From NCBI RefSeq assembly GCF_002160145.1, contig NZ_NFKA01000005.1, forward strand, positions 1-64,000: DNA of 64,000 nucleotides, in the 5' to 3' direction. This DNA comes from Gemmiger sp. An194. Its GTDB lineage: Bacteria > Bacillota > Clostridia > Oscillospirales > Ruminococcaceae. The position numbers and the translations under genes were made by a program. Position 1 is the first letter of the stretch. Every line of letters begins with the position of its first letter. This document shows positions 42,450 to 53,083 of this stretch, in pieces. A model generated the notes under the pieces. It was not told the DNA's origin and did not search any database. It saw only the letters and a program-made list of their open reading frames with translations.

Positions 42450-44789
42450 TTATTCCGCTGCCTCTGCATCTGCAGGCGGCGCTTTTTTCAGATAGCGGGA
42501 AGCGAATTCCTCCGGTGGAATGGGGCAGCTGTAGAAGAAACCCTGCCCATATTCACAACCAATGGAAGAAACGAACTCCTCATCCTGCTGCACCTCCACG
42601 CCTTCGGCCACGGTGGTGATCTGCAGGTCTTTGGCCAGCTTGACCACATTTTTCAGAGCCAGCTTGTTTCTTTCCTTCTTATCCGGCGCACTTTCCAGCA
42701 AAAAGTCCTTGTCGAACTTTACCTCGTCCACCTGGATGCCCGCCAGCACATTCAGAGAAGAATATCCGCTGCCGAAATCGTCCAGCGACAGGCGGAACCC
42801 TTTTTCATGCAGCTGGGTCAGCGTTTTGTTCATCTGTTCGATGTTCTCGATGGCCAATCCTTCCAGAATCTCCAACTGAATGAATCCGTTCGGAATGCCG
42901 TACCGCTGCAGAATCGAACACAGCCGGTCCACATAATCGGATTGATAGAACAGCAGCCGGGACTGATTCACCGAAATACAAATCGGCTCATAGCCCGCAT
43001 CGATCCATTCCCGCAGCTGGCTGCAGGTCCGATCCACCATATAAAGGTCCAGACGTGCGCAAAAACCGTTCTTTTCGAACGCAGGGATAAACTCATTGGG
43101 ATAGACCAGCGTTTCATCCGGGCGAATCCAGCGCACCAGGGCCTCGGCACCTTCTATCTGACCGGTCTGCAGGCGTACCTTGGGCTGCAGGAACAGCTGG
43201 AATTCCTGCTTGGCCAGCGCATTCTGCATGCTGCTTTCGATGCTGTTCTGGAAATTCTCCTTCCGATGCATGGCCCAATCGTAGAAAGCAAGCACGTTCT
43301 GATATTTTTTCACTGCATGCTTTTGTGCAAATTCCGCCTTGTGCAGCAGAAGCCGTACCTGATCCTCCGGCGGCGCGTCCTCCTGCACCACCGCTGCGCC
43401 CGCATACAGAATGATGGGATAGCTTACATTCAGCTCCTGAGCAATGCCTCCGGCACGTTCCATGATCTGCTCCACCCGAACACGAACCTGCTGCTCCTCA
43501 TTGGTGTGAAGGAACAGATAGAACTGGTCTGCACTGGAGCGGCAGAAACATTCCTTCTCCCCCATCAGCTGGCTCAGCACTGCCGCCAGCTTTTTCAACA
43601 CCTGGTCCGCCTGCGCTTTGCCCAGAATCTCGTTGATATACTGAAACTGCCGGATGTTCATGGTGACCAGCGCGTATGAAGTATCCTCCTCCAACAGATC
43701 CTCGGCACACTGCGTGAATTTTTCGAAATTATAGGTACCGGTCAGCCGGTCATAGTAGGCCAGCTTCATCAATTCCTTATTGCTGCCCCACATGGCCCAA
43801 CGCACATACCACAACAGGCCCAGACACAGCAAAATGATCATTCCGCTGAGCACGTTGGAGGTGATGAGAATGGAATAAATCGGGCTTTTGCCGGAGTTCA
43901 CCGTATCTGCATAACCCAGATACCAGCCATTCATTCCGAAAGGCTGCATATAAACGGTTTGGTCATTTCCCTCCAGATGGAAGGTGAAATGAAACGCTTC
44001 ATTATTTTTCATCTGCTGCAGAGCCGACTGTGCAGCCTGTTCCTCCACGCCGGACTGGCTGAGGAAATTCTCCGTTCCCTGCGGGGCAAGCGGATTATTT
44101 TCCGAAGCCGCAATGATCTGTCCGCTCTGATCCACCCAGACCACATCCAGCTTATTCTGAGAGATAGGAGGCTGTGCGAGAATCTTCTGGAAGGCACTCA
44201 GATCCTTGGACGCTGCCACCACGCCAGTCACCTGCCCATCGGCAGACTGCACCGGCGCAGCATACATAATCAGCTGCTGCTCCATGCCCAGATCGTAATA
44301 AACCTGAGAAGCGGTTTTTTTGCCCTGCAGCGCATAGCGAATCAGCTGCTGCACCTCCGGCTCCAGAGACTCCATGGAGATGTTCTCTTCCAATGTACCA
44401 TCCGCCCGGACGCGGCTCTGCATCCCCTGCCAGGTGTAATATCCCATGCGCAAAAAGGAATTTTCCTGGCGAGCATCCTGCAGATCGATCGCAAAGCTGC
44501 GGAACTCAGTGCTGGATTTTCCCTGCATAAACTCCGCCAGAATCTGCAGTGCCTCCCGGTCGGTACTCATTCGGTTGCGCATCTCCAGCCAATATTCGTT
44601 CATGGAGGTTTGCAGCTGTGTATTATAGGACTTTCGGTTGGCCTGCTGGATCGATGCAATTCCCATACAGGAAACAACAATCAACGAAACACCGATCAAC
44701 ACCGTGGAAAGGGTGATCTGCACAAAGCGCTGATGCATCCGAGGCCGTGACGCCCGTTTGACTGTTCTGTTCTTTTTCAGGAGCGCCAT
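42450..44789 (-). CDS. Membrane sensor with degenerate GGDEF and intact EAL domain
   Basis: A 779-residue c-di-GMP protein. A first membrane segment (about 30-52) is followed by an extracytoplasmic cache-like sensor (about 55-310) and a second membrane segment (about 315-338). The GGDEF domain reads SSADQF at the active loop, so cyclase activity is probably lost. The C-terminal EAL domain keeps EALVRW, SVNQSR, LEILEG, LDDFGSGYSS, VKFDKDF and VAEGVE, all expected for an active phosphodiesterase. The degenerate GGDEF may bind GTP or c-di-GMP as a regulatory site. The gene is monocistronic. Confidence 0.9.
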   Translation of the reverse strand: MALLKKNRTVKRASRPRMHQRFVQITLSTVLIGVSLIVVSCMGIASIQQANRKSYNTQLQTSMNEYWLEMRNRMSTDREALQILAEFMQGKSSTEFRSFAIDLQDARQENSFLRMGYYTWQGMQSRVRADGTLEENISMESLEPEVQQLIRYALQGKKTASQVYYDLGMEQQLIMYAAPVQSADGQVTGVVAASKDLSAFQKILAQPPISQNKLDVVWVDQSGQIIAASENNPLAPQGTENFLSQSGVEEQAAQSALQQMKNNEAFHFTFHLEGNDQTVYMQPFGMNGWYLGYADTVNSGKSPIYSILITSNVLSGMIILLCLGLLWYVRWAMWGSNKELMKLAYYDRLTGTYNFEKFTQCAEDLLEEDTSYALVTMNIRQFQYINEILGKAQADQVLKKLAAVLSQLMGEKECFCRSSADQFYLFLHTNEEQQVRVRVEQIMERAGGIAQELNVSYPIILYAGAAVVQEDAPPEDQVRLLLHKAEFAQKHAVKKYQNVLAFYDWAMHRKENFQNSIESSMQNALAKQEFQLFLQPKVRLQTGQIEGAEALVRWIRPDETLVYPNEFIPAFEKNGFCARLDLYMVDRTCSQLREWIDAGYEPICISVNQSRLLFYQSDYVDRLCSILQRYGIPNGFIQLEILEGLAIENIEQMNKTLTQLHEKGFRLSLDDFGSGYSSLNVLAGIQVDEVKFDKDFLLESAPDKKERNKLALKNVVKLAKDLQITTVAEGVEVQQDEEFVSSIGCEYGQGFFYSCPIPPEEFASRYLKKAPPADAEAAE

Positions 44790-45049
44790 CTCCTGCCTCC
44801 TTTCCCGGCATTTTCCACATTATAGATTTTTATAAAAACAGCAAAATTCTTTTAATATTTTACTCCATATCAGCTATTGTGCGCAAGATGTTGCCGGGCC
44901 CTTCGGCTGGATAAATGGCCTGTGCGGCAAAATTTTCTTCGCCTTTATCCGTTTTCGCCTCTTTTGGGACTACCCCCTATTATATAGGTAACAACCATGC
45001 TGCCCGATGCAGCAGGCAAAAAAAGATTCAATTTTTTTAAGTTTTCCCC

Positions 45050-45077
45050 TTGACAATTCCTGGATTCTTGCTAAAAT
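45050..45077 (+). promoter_or_regulatory. acpP/fab operon promoter
   Basis: TTGACA (45050-45055) and TAAAAT (45072-45077) with a 16-base spacer. The gap upstream (44790-45049) is AT-rich and shows no gene. Confidence 0.75.
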
Positions 45078-45081
45078 GTAC

Positions 45082-45118
45082 TTAAATAATTTTAGTTAAA
45101 TAATTTTAATTAAAATTA
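45082..45118 (+). promoter_or_regulatory. AT-rich repeat operator in front of acpP
   Basis: TTAAATAATTTTA occurs twice as a direct repeat (45082-45094, 45096-45108). The second copy merges into an 18-bp perfect palindrome TAATTTTAATTAAAATTA (45101-45118). It starts at the predicted transcription start, a repressor-type position. The MarR protein encoded at the end of the operon is the obvious candidate; this is inference. Confidence 0.6.
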
Positions 45119-45183
45119 TAAAACCATTTTTTGACACATTTCAACACATCAAAAAAACAACCCAAGAAAGTGAGAGTTTTATC

Positions 45184-45408
45184 ATGTTTGAGAAAGTACG
45201 CGACATCATTGTGGACACCCTGAGCTGCGACGCTGACAAAGTGACCATGGAGGCCAGCCTGGCCGACGATCTGGGCGCTGACAGCCTGGACGCTGTTGAG
45301 CTGAACATGGCTCTGGAGGACAACCTGGGCGTTGCTATCTCCGACGAGGAGCTGGCCAACATGAAGACCGTCGGCGACATCGTGAATTACCTGGAGGCCA
45401 ACGCCTGA
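45184..45408 (+). CDS. acpP: Acyl carrier protein
   Basis: A 74-residue acidic ACP with the phosphopantetheine attachment Ser in [11 protein letters not shown]. It carries growing acyl chains for the fatty acid synthase encoded by the rest of the operon. GAAAGTGAG precedes the ATG. It is the first gene after the AT-rich operator; a long hairpin in the 190-base gap to accB may separate its expression level from that of the genes downstream. Confidence 0.96.
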   Translation: MFEKVRDIIVDTLSCDADKVTMEASLADDLGADSLDAVELNMALEDNLGVAISDEELANMKTVGDIVNYLEANA

Positions 45409-45459
45409 TTTTTGCGGCGTAAAGCAAAGCGCTTTTTACCGGCGTTTTGCATCAGCTCT

Positions 45460-45513
45460 GGCAGGGCGGCCGGAACGCGGCGATCCGCCGCCTGTTCCGG
45501 CCTGCTCTCTGCC
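45460..45513 (+). other. Strong intercistronic hairpin between acpP and accB
   Basis: GGCCGGAAC-CGGCG pairs with CGCCG-GTTCCGGCC, extended by an outer GGCAG/CTGCC. It has no T-run, so it is more likely an mRNA-stability or processing element than a terminator. Confidence 0.55.
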
Positions 45514-45597
45514 GGGGCTGATTTTCTTTTGGCGCAAAAGGCAGCGCAGCGCGCCGCCTTCCTGTGCCCGACTACGATTTATAAGGAGGTTCCCGGC

Positions 45598-46041
45598 ATG
45601 ACCTTGGAACAAATCACCAGCCTGCTGAAGGCGTTTGACGAAAGCTCCGCCAGCCGTTTGAAGTACACCTGCGGTGAGGAGCAGATCACTTTGGAAAAAG
45701 CAGTCGCCCAGAGCGCCGTCGTTTGTGCGCCGGTCGTGGAGGCTGCCCCTGTTGCTGTGGCCCAGCCCGCAGCCGCACCCGCCGCTGCTGCCCCTGCTGC
45801 CGGGGCCACCATCGATGCTCCTCTGGTGGGCACCTTCTATGTGGCCAGTGCACCGGGTGAAGCCCCCTTTGTGAAGCCCGGCGACACGGTGCATAAGGGT
45901 CAGACCATCGGCCTGATCGAAGCCATGAAGATGATCAACGAGATCCCCGCTCCCTGCGACTGCGTGATTGAAAGTCTGGTCGCGCAGGACGGCGCTCTGG
46001 TGGGCTTTGGCGATCCGCTGTTCCAGATCCGGGAGCTGTAA
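45598..46041 (+). CDS. accB: Biotin carboxyl carrier protein of acetyl-CoA carboxylase
   Basis: A 147-residue BCCP. An N-terminal helical region is followed by an Ala/Pro-rich linker (about 50-75) and a biotinyl domain whose target Lys is in EAMKM. The ATG at 45598 has ATAAGGAGG upstream; the long frame before it runs through the intercistronic hairpin and was not used. It carries carboxybiotin between AccC and the AccDA transferase. It lies 3 bases from accC. Confidence 0.95.
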   Translation: MTLEQITSLLKAFDESSASRLKYTCGEEQITLEKAVAQSAVVCAPVVEAAPVAVAQPAAAPAAAAPAAGATIDAPLVGTFYVASAPGEAPFVKPGDTVHKGQTIGLIEAMKMINEIPAPCDCVIESLVAQDGALVGFGDPLFQIREL

Positions 46042-46044
46042 GCC

Positions 46045-47439
<1,395 letters not shown>

Positions 47440-48327
47440 ATGCTGAACGAACGATTTTCTGACCGGCGGCAGCGGCTGCTGCGCCTGAAGGTAATGCGGG
47501 AGGGCGGACGTCTGCCCTCCTCCAGCCGCATCGACGCGCCGGCCATTTTCGAGCAGTGCCCTGCCTGCGGCGAAGCCGTGAGCAAGCGGCAGTGGGCCGA
47601 TCAGCTGTACGTCTGCCCCCACTGTGGCCATCACCGGCCCATCGGCGCATACCAGCGACTGGCTCTCACGCTGGATTCCGGCACCTTCCAGGAATTGAAC
47701 GACGGCCTGTGCGGCGATAACCCCCTGGATTTTGAGGGTTACGACGCCAAGCTGGAGGGCCTGCGCCGCCGCACCGGACTGTCTGAGGCGGTGGTCACCG
47801 CCAAGGGACTCATCGGCGGCTGGCCCGCTGTTGTGGCTGTAATGGATGGCCGCTTCCTGATGGGCAGCATGGGCGTTGCGGTGGGTGAAAAGGTGGCTCT
47901 GGCCGCCGACACCGCCCGCAAGGCGAAGCTGCCCCTGGTGATCTTCTGCGCTTCCGGCGGTGCCCGGATGCAGGAGGGCATCCTCTCGCTGATGCAGATG
48001 GCCAAGACCGCCGAAGCCATCACCCGCTTCCAGCAGGCGGGCGGGCTGTACATTGCCTGCCTGACCCATCCCACCACCGGCGGCGTGACCGCCAGCTTTG
48101 CTTCCCTGGGCGATATCACCCTGGCTGAGCCCAAGGCTCTGATCGGCTTTGCCGGCCCCCGCGTGATCGAGCAGACCATCGGCCAGAAGCTGCCGGAGGG
48201 CTTCCAGCGCTCCGAGTATCTGGAGGAGCACGGCTTTGTGGACGCGGTGGTTCCCCGCGGTCAGATGAAATCCACACTGATGCAGCTGCTTCGGCTGCAC
48301 GCCAAAGGAGGTGCCCGCCGTGGCTGA
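47440..48327 (+). CDS. accD: Acetyl-CoA carboxylase carboxyltransferase beta subunit
   Basis: A 295-residue subunit with the N-terminal zinc site CPAC...CPHC (residues about 37-60) and the crotonase-like transferase fold carrying [12 protein letters not shown] and LTHPTTGGV. It forms the carboxyltransferase with AccA. It begins one base after the accC stop and overlaps the accA reading frame region by 8 bases. Confidence 0.96.
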   Translation: MLNERFSDRRQRLLRLKVMREGGRLPSSSRIDAPAIFEQCPACGEAVSKRQWADQLYVCPHCGHHRPIGAYQRLALTLDSGTFQELNDGLCGDNPLDFEGYDAKLEGLRRRTGLSEAVVTAKGLIGGWPAVVAVMDGRFLMGSMGVAVGEKVALAADTARKAKLPLVIFCASGGARMQEGILSLMQMAKTAEAITRFQQAGGLYIACLTHPTTGGVTASFASLGDITLAEPKALIGFAGPRVIEQTIGQKLPEGFQRSEYLEEHGFVDAVVPRGQMKSTLMQLLRLHAKGGARRG

Positions 48328-49144
48328 ACTGCATACCCCCGCTGAGAAGGTAGCGCTGGCCCGGCATGCGGGCCGCCCCGGTACGGCGGATTACATCAAG
48401 GCCCTGTTCACCGATTTCTTTGAGCAGAAGGGCGACCGGCTGTGCGGCGAGGACGCGGGCATTCTGGGCGGCATCGCCATGTTTCATGGCCGCCCGGTCA
48501 CGGTGATCGGCCATCGCAAGGGCCGTAATCTGGAGGAGAACACCCGCTGCAACTTCGGCATGCCCAGTCCTGAGGGCTACCGCAAGGCCCAGCGGCTGAT
48601 GCGCCAGGCAGACAAATTCGGCCGGCCCATCATCACCTTCATCGACACCCCCGGTGCCTACCCCGGCCTGGAGGCCGAGGCCCACGGTCAGGGCGAGGCC
48701 ATTGCCCGCAGCCTGGCTGTGATGAGCGAGCTGAACGTGCCCCTGATCGCGGTGGTTACCGGCGAGGGCGGCAGCGGCGGCGCGCTGGCGCTGGCCATGG
48801 GCAACACCGTACTGATGCTGGAGAACGCCATCTATTCGGTACTTTCCCCCGAGGGCTTTGCCAGCATTCTGTGGAAGGATTCTTCTCGCAGTGCCGAGGC
48901 CTGCGATGTGATGAAGCTTACTGCCCAGGATCTGGAGCAGCTGGGCATCATCGACGGGATCATTCCCGAACCGGCGGAAGGCGCACACGCAAATCCCGCC
49001 GCAATGTTTGACGCGGTGGATGCGGCGCTGCAGAAGGCCCTGCGCCAGGCGGACCGCATTGCCGATCCTGCGGCTCACCGGCACAAAAAATTCAGAACCA
49101 TGGGTTCCGCATTCCTGCAAGAGCCCGGAAAGGACTTTTTCTGA
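48320..49144 (+). CDS. accA: Acetyl-CoA carboxylase carboxyltransferase alpha subunit
   Basis: A 274-residue subunit with [38 protein letters not shown] and a C-terminal helical part. Two GTG starts are possible; 48320 is chosen because AGGAGG lies 8 bases before it, while the GTG at 48311 is inside that same Shine-Dalgarno site. It joins AccD to make malonyl-CoA. The stop overlaps the fabH ATG by one base. Confidence 0.95.
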   Translation: MAELHTPAEKVALARHAGRPGTADYIKALFTDFFEQKGDRLCGEDAGILGGIAMFHGRPVTVIGHRKGRNLEENTRCNFGMPSPEGYRKAQRLMRQADKFGRPIITFIDTPGAYPGLEAEAHGQGEAIARSLAVMSELNVPLIAVVTGEGGSGGALALAMGNTVLMLENAIYSVLSPEGFASILWKDSSRSAEACDVMKLTAQDLEQLGIIDGIIPEPAEGAHANPAAMFDAVDAALQKALRQADRIADPAAHRHKKFRTMGSAFLQEPGKDFF

Positions 49145-50088
49145 TGACGGGACTGGAAATTCTGGGCACCGGGCGCTGCCTGCCTCAGCGCTGTGTGACA
49201 AACGACGATATGGCCCGCATGGTGGACACCAGCGACGAGTGGATCTCCACCCGCACCGGCATCCGCCAGCGGTATTTCTGCGGGGAAGACGAGGGCGTTG
49301 TGAGCCTTTCCACGGGCGCAGCCCGCAAGGCACTGGAGAAGGCCGGTGTGAGCGCGGATCAGCTGGGGCTGATCCTGACCGCCACCTTCACCCCGGACAG
49401 CTTTACTCCTTCGGTGGCCTGCCAGGTCCACGAGGCGCTGGGCTGCACCGCCACCATCCCCTGCTTTGATCTGAACGCCGCCTGCACCGGCTTCATCTAC
49501 GCGCTGGAGACCGCCCGCTCCCTTCTGATGGCGGGCAGCGCCGGGGAATATGCCCTGGTCATCGGCGCGGAGTGCATCTCCCGCGTGCTGGACATGGAGG
49601 ACCGCTCCACCTGCGTTCTGTTCGGCGACGGCGCGGCCGCTGCTGTGGTTCGTCTGGCCGATGTGCCCTACGCCTGCATTCTGGGCGGCCGGGGCGAAGC
49701 TGCCGGTCTGCATGCCAACAGCCTGCTGCCCGGCCAGAACCGCTATCTGTTCATGGACGGGCGGGCGATCTTCCGCTTTGCGGTGGACATCATTCCCAAG
49801 TGCCTGAACCAGCTGTTCGAAAAGAGCGGCACCAGTCTGGAGCAGGTGGACCATGTGGTCTGCCACCAGGCAAACAGCCGCATCATCGACCATGTGGTGA
49901 AAAAGCTGGGCGCACCGGAAGACAAATTCTACAAGAACATGCATCGCTACGGCAACACCTCCGCCGCCAGCATTCCCCTCGCTTTGGACGAGATGCTGGA
50001 ATCCGGCGCGATTCGGCCCGGTCAGACCGTGGCCTGTGTGGGCTTTGGCGCGGGGCTGACCTGGGGCGCGGTACTGCTGCGCTTCTAA
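49144..50088 (+). CDS. fabH: Beta-ketoacyl-ACP synthase III
   Basis: A 314-residue condensing enzyme that starts chains from acetyl- or other acyl-CoA with malonyl-ACP. The catalytic Cys is in LNAACTGFIYAL (near residue 112), the His in CHQANSRI and the Asn in YGNTSAAS. The start overlaps the accA stop (TGATG). The gene is part of the single-direction acc-fab operon. Confidence 0.96.
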   Translation: MTGLEILGTGRCLPQRCVTNDDMARMVDTSDEWISTRTGIRQRYFCGEDEGVVSLSTGAARKALEKAGVSADQLGLILTATFTPDSFTPSVACQVHEALGCTATIPCFDLNAACTGFIYALETARSLLMAGSAGEYALVIGAECISRVLDMEDRSTCVLFGDGAAAAVVRLADVPYACILGGRGEAAGLHANSLLPGQNRYLFMDGRAIFRFAVDIIPKCLNQLFEKSGTSLEQVDHVVCHQANSRIIDHVVKKLGAPEDKFYKNMHRYGNTSAASIPLALDEMLESGAIRPGQTVACVGFGAGLTWGAVLLRF

Positions 50089-50122
50089 GGAAAGGCCCCT
50101 CTGATAAAAAAGGAGTAACAAT

Positions 50123-51061
50123 ATGCGTTTGAACGAAATTCTCGGAACCGAATTCCCCTTTATCCAGGGCGGTATGGCTAACATCGCCACCGGCACCTTC
50201 GCCGCCGCGGTTTCCAACGCGGGTGCGCTGGGTCTGATCGGCGCGGGCGGCATGACCGCCGACATGCTGCGGGAGCAGATCCACATCTGCCGCAGCCTGA
50301 CCGACAAGCCCTTCGGCGTGAACATCATGCTGATGAATCCGGACGCTGAGAAGATGGCTCACATCGTGGTGGAGGAAAAGGTTCCCGTTGTGACCACCGG
50401 TGCTGGCAACCCCGGCGCTTACGTTCCCATGTGGAAGGAAGCGGGCATCAAGGTGTTCCCTGTTGTGCCTGCTGTTGTGCTGGCCCGCCGCATGGCCGGT
50501 CTGGGTGTGGACGGCATCATCGCCGAGGGCACCGAGAGCGGTGGCCATGTGGGCGAGATGACCACCATGGCTCTGGTGCCTCAGGTGGTGGATGCTATGA
50601 AGGAGTACAATCTGCCCGTGATCGCCGCCGGCGGCATCGCTGACGGCCGCCAGCTGCTGGCTGCCTTTGCACTGGGTGCCTGCGGCGCACAGCTGGGCAC
50701 CTGCCTGCTGGTGAGCGAGGAATGCCCCATTCACGAGAACTACAAGAACGCCGTGCTCAAGGCCAAGGACAACGACACCGTGGTCACCGGCCGTATCGCC
50801 GGTACTCCCGTGCGTATCCTGAAGAACAAGATGGCCCGGGCCTATGTGGCGCAGGAGAAGGCCGGCGCCGACAAGATGGAGCTGGAGAAGTACACGCTGG
50901 GCTCTCTGCGCCGCGCCGTATTCGAGGGCGACACCGACACCGGCAGCCTGATGGCCGGTCAGGTAGCAGGCATGCTGCATGAGGTACGCCCCCTGCGCGC
51001 CATTTTCGAGGAGCTGAACAACGGCTGCGCCGAGCGGCTGCGTCAGCTGGAACAGGAGTAA
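50123..51061 (+). CDS. fabK: Enoyl-ACP reductase II
   Basis: A 312-residue FMN-dependent enoyl-ACP reductase. The start GTEFPFIQGGMANIATG, the flavin-binding IAEGTESGGHVGE and AAGGIADGRQLLAAFALGA (as AAGGIADGRQ) are typical. No FabI-like reductase is present in the window, so this is presumably the only enoyl reductase of the operon. A paralogue from the nitronate monooxygenase side of the family follows directly. Confidence 0.94.
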   Translation: MRLNEILGTEFPFIQGGMANIATGTFAAAVSNAGALGLIGAGGMTADMLREQIHICRSLTDKPFGVNIMLMNPDAEKMAHIVVEEKVPVVTTGAGNPGAYVPMWKEAGIKVFPVVPAVVLARRMAGLGVDGIIAEGTESGGHVGEMTTMALVPQVVDAMKEYNLPVIAAGGIADGRQLLAAFALGACGAQLGTCLLVSEECPIHENYKNAVLKAKDNDTVVTGRIAGTPVRILKNKMARAYVAQEKAGADKMELEKYTLGSLRRAVFEGDTDTGSLMAGQVAGMLHEVRPLRAIFEELNNGCAERLRQLEQE

Positions 51062-51065
51062 GCTT

Positions 51066-52142
51066 ATGCAGGCTGTAACCATTCGCGGCCGCACGCTGCA
51101 GCTGCCCATTCTGCAGGGCGGCATGGGTGTGGGCGTGTCCCTGGGCGGTCTGGCCGGTGCCGTGGCTGCCTGCGGCGGCATGGGCACCATCAGCACCGCG
51201 GTGGCCGGTTTCAACGAGCCGGATTTCGACCGCGACCCCAACGGAGCCAACCTGCGTGCTCTGGAAAAGGAAATCAAAAAGGCCAAGGAGCTGGCCGGCG
51301 GTCTGGGCATGGTGGCCATCAATGCCATGGTCGCCACCACCCAGTATGCGGACAGCATCCGCACCGCCATCAAGGCCGGTGTGGACGCGGTGGTCTGCGG
51401 CGCGGGCCTGGCGGTGGATCTTCCCGCCATTGCCGGTGATGCGGATGTGGCGCTGGCGCCCATTGTGTCCAGCTCCCGGGCCGCTGCCACCCTGTGCAAG
51501 CTGTGGTACAAGCGCTTCGGCGTGCTGCCCGACTTCATGGTGGTGGAGGGTCCCCTGGCGGGCGGTCATCTGGGCTTTGAGGAGCAGGACGTGAAGAACG
51601 GCTCTGCTCAGTGCCTGGAGACATTGGTTCCGGCCATCACCGAGCAGCTGCGCCCCTTTGAGGAACTGGCAGGCCGCCCCATTCCGCTGTTTGCGGCGGG
51701 CGGTGTTTACACCGGCGAGGATGCGGCCCGGCTGGAGCAGCTGGGTGCGGCAGGTGTGCAGCTGGCCACCCGGTTCATCGGCACCTACGAGTGCGACGCC
51801 TCCCCCGCTTACAAGCAGGCCATGCTGGACGCAAAGCCCGAGGATGTGCGCATCGTGCACAGCCCGGTGGGCATGCCCGGCCGGGCGCTGAACAGTCCGC
51901 TGATCCAGCGGCTGGCTGCAGGCGAGACCTTCCCGCCCAAACGCTGCGTAAACTGCCTGGTCCCCTGCAAAAAAGCCGATACCATCTACTGCATTGCCAA
52001 TGCGCTGATTGAAGCAGTGCGCGGCAACTGGCAGGAGGGACTTTTCTTCTGCGGCGCCAATGTGGGCCGCATGACCAAACTGGTTCATGTGCGGGAGCTG
52101 ATGGATGAGCTTGCCGCCGAATGGAGGAAACAGACACAATGA
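51066..52142 (+). CDS. FabK-related flavin oxidoreductase (nitronate monooxygenase family)
   Basis: A 358-residue FMN enzyme of the 2-nitropropane dioxygenase-like family, with LQGGMGVGVSLGGLAG at the N terminus, EGPLAGGHLGFEEQD and AAGGVYTGEDAARL. It differs from FabK by a C-terminal extension with CVNCLVPCKK and a further YC. The four Cys could bind a metal or Fe-S cluster. The reaction is unknown. Its location between fabK and fabD, overlapping fabD by 4 bases, suggests a role linked to fatty acid synthesis. Confidence 0.85.
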   Translation: MQAVTIRGRTLQLPILQGGMGVGVSLGGLAGAVAACGGMGTISTAVAGFNEPDFDRDPNGANLRALEKEIKKAKELAGGLGMVAINAMVATTQYADSIRTAIKAGVDAVVCGAGLAVDLPAIAGDADVALAPIVSSSRAAATLCKLWYKRFGVLPDFMVVEGPLAGGHLGFEEQDVKNGSAQCLETLVPAITEQLRPFEELAGRPIPLFAAGGVYTGEDAARLEQLGAAGVQLATRFIGTYECDASPAYKQAMLDAKPEDVRIVHSPVGMPGRALNSPLIQRLAAGETFPPKRCVNCLVPCKKADTIYCIANALIEAVRGNWQEGLFFCGANVGRMTKLVHVRELMDELAAEWRKQTQ

Positions 52143-53083
52143 AACTTGCGATTTTGTATGCCGGTCAGGGCGCTCAGCACGCCGGGATGGGCAAAGATCT
52201 TTACGAGAGCGAACCCTTGTTCCGCGCCGCGCTGGATGCCGCGGACACTTCGGTGGATTTCGACCTGAAGCAGCTGTGCTTTGAGGGCCCGGATGAGACC
52301 CTGAGCCAGACCCAGTTCACCCAGCCCTGCATGGTAGCCTTCGCCGCCGGTCTGACCGCCGTGCTGAAGGACAAGGGCATCGAGCCTGCCGCTGTGGCGG
52401 GCCTGAGCCTGGGCGAGTATTCCGCCCTGTGCTGCGCCGGTGTGTTCGACGCAGCCACTGCCGTTTCCCTGGCCGCCTTCCGCGGCAAGGCCATGGAACA
52501 GGCCGTGACCGGCCGTCCCTGCGGCATGGCCGCTATTCTGGGTCTGGACCGTGAGGCGCTGAGCGCCGCCTGCGCCCAGGCTGCCCAGGCCACCGGCGGC
52601 GTGGTGGAGATCGCCAACTACAACTGCCCCGGCCAGATGGCCATTGCGGGCGACCAGGCCGCTGTGGACGCTGCCTGTGAGGCTGCCAAGGCCGCCGGTG
52701 CAAAGCGCTGCGTGCCCCTGAAGGTCTCCGGCCCCTTCCACACCTCGCTGATGGCTCCCGCCGGTGATGCGCTGCGGGAGAAGTTCAAGGAGGTATCCTT
52801 CGGCGAGATGAGCTGCCCGGTATATTTCAACTGCCTGGGTGCTCCCAAGGCCGACAGCGACACCATCCCCGCCCTGCTGGAGAATCAGGTACAGTCCAGC
52901 GTGTACATGGAGGACATCATCCGCCGCATGGTCGAGGACGGTGTGGACGCATTTTTGGAAGTAGGCCCCGGCAAAACGCTGGCCGGCCTTGTGAAGAAGA
53001 CTGTGAAGGGCGCTGCTGTTCGCTCGGTGGAAACCGCTGAGGATCTGACCGCCGCCCTGGAATGGCTGAAAGGAGAAGCCTGA
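52139..53083 (+). CDS. fabD: Malonyl-CoA:ACP transacylase
   Basis: A 314-residue transacylase with AGQGAQHAGMG near the N terminus, the nucleophile Ser in AGLSLGEYSAL and the later VSGPFHTSLM His. It loads malonyl onto ACP. The ATG at 52139 with GGAGG 12-16 bases upstream forms an ATGA overlap with the preceding stop; the ATG at 52121 lies inside that Shine-Dalgarno region. Confidence 0.95.
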   Translation: MKLAILYAGQGAQHAGMGKDLYESEPLFRAALDAADTSVDFDLKQLCFEGPDETLSQTQFTQPCMVAFAAGLTAVLKDKGIEPAAVAGLSLGEYSALCCAGVFDAATAVSLAAFRGKAMEQAVTGRPCGMAAILGLDREALSAACAQAAQATGGVVEIANYNCPGQMAIAGDQAAVDAACEAAKAAGAKRCVPLKVSGPFHTSLMAPAGDALREKFKEVSFGEMSCPVYFNCLGAPKADSDTIPALLENQVQSSVYMEDIIRRMVEDGVDAFLEVGPGKTLAGLVKKTVKGAAVRSVETAEDLTAALEWLKGEA

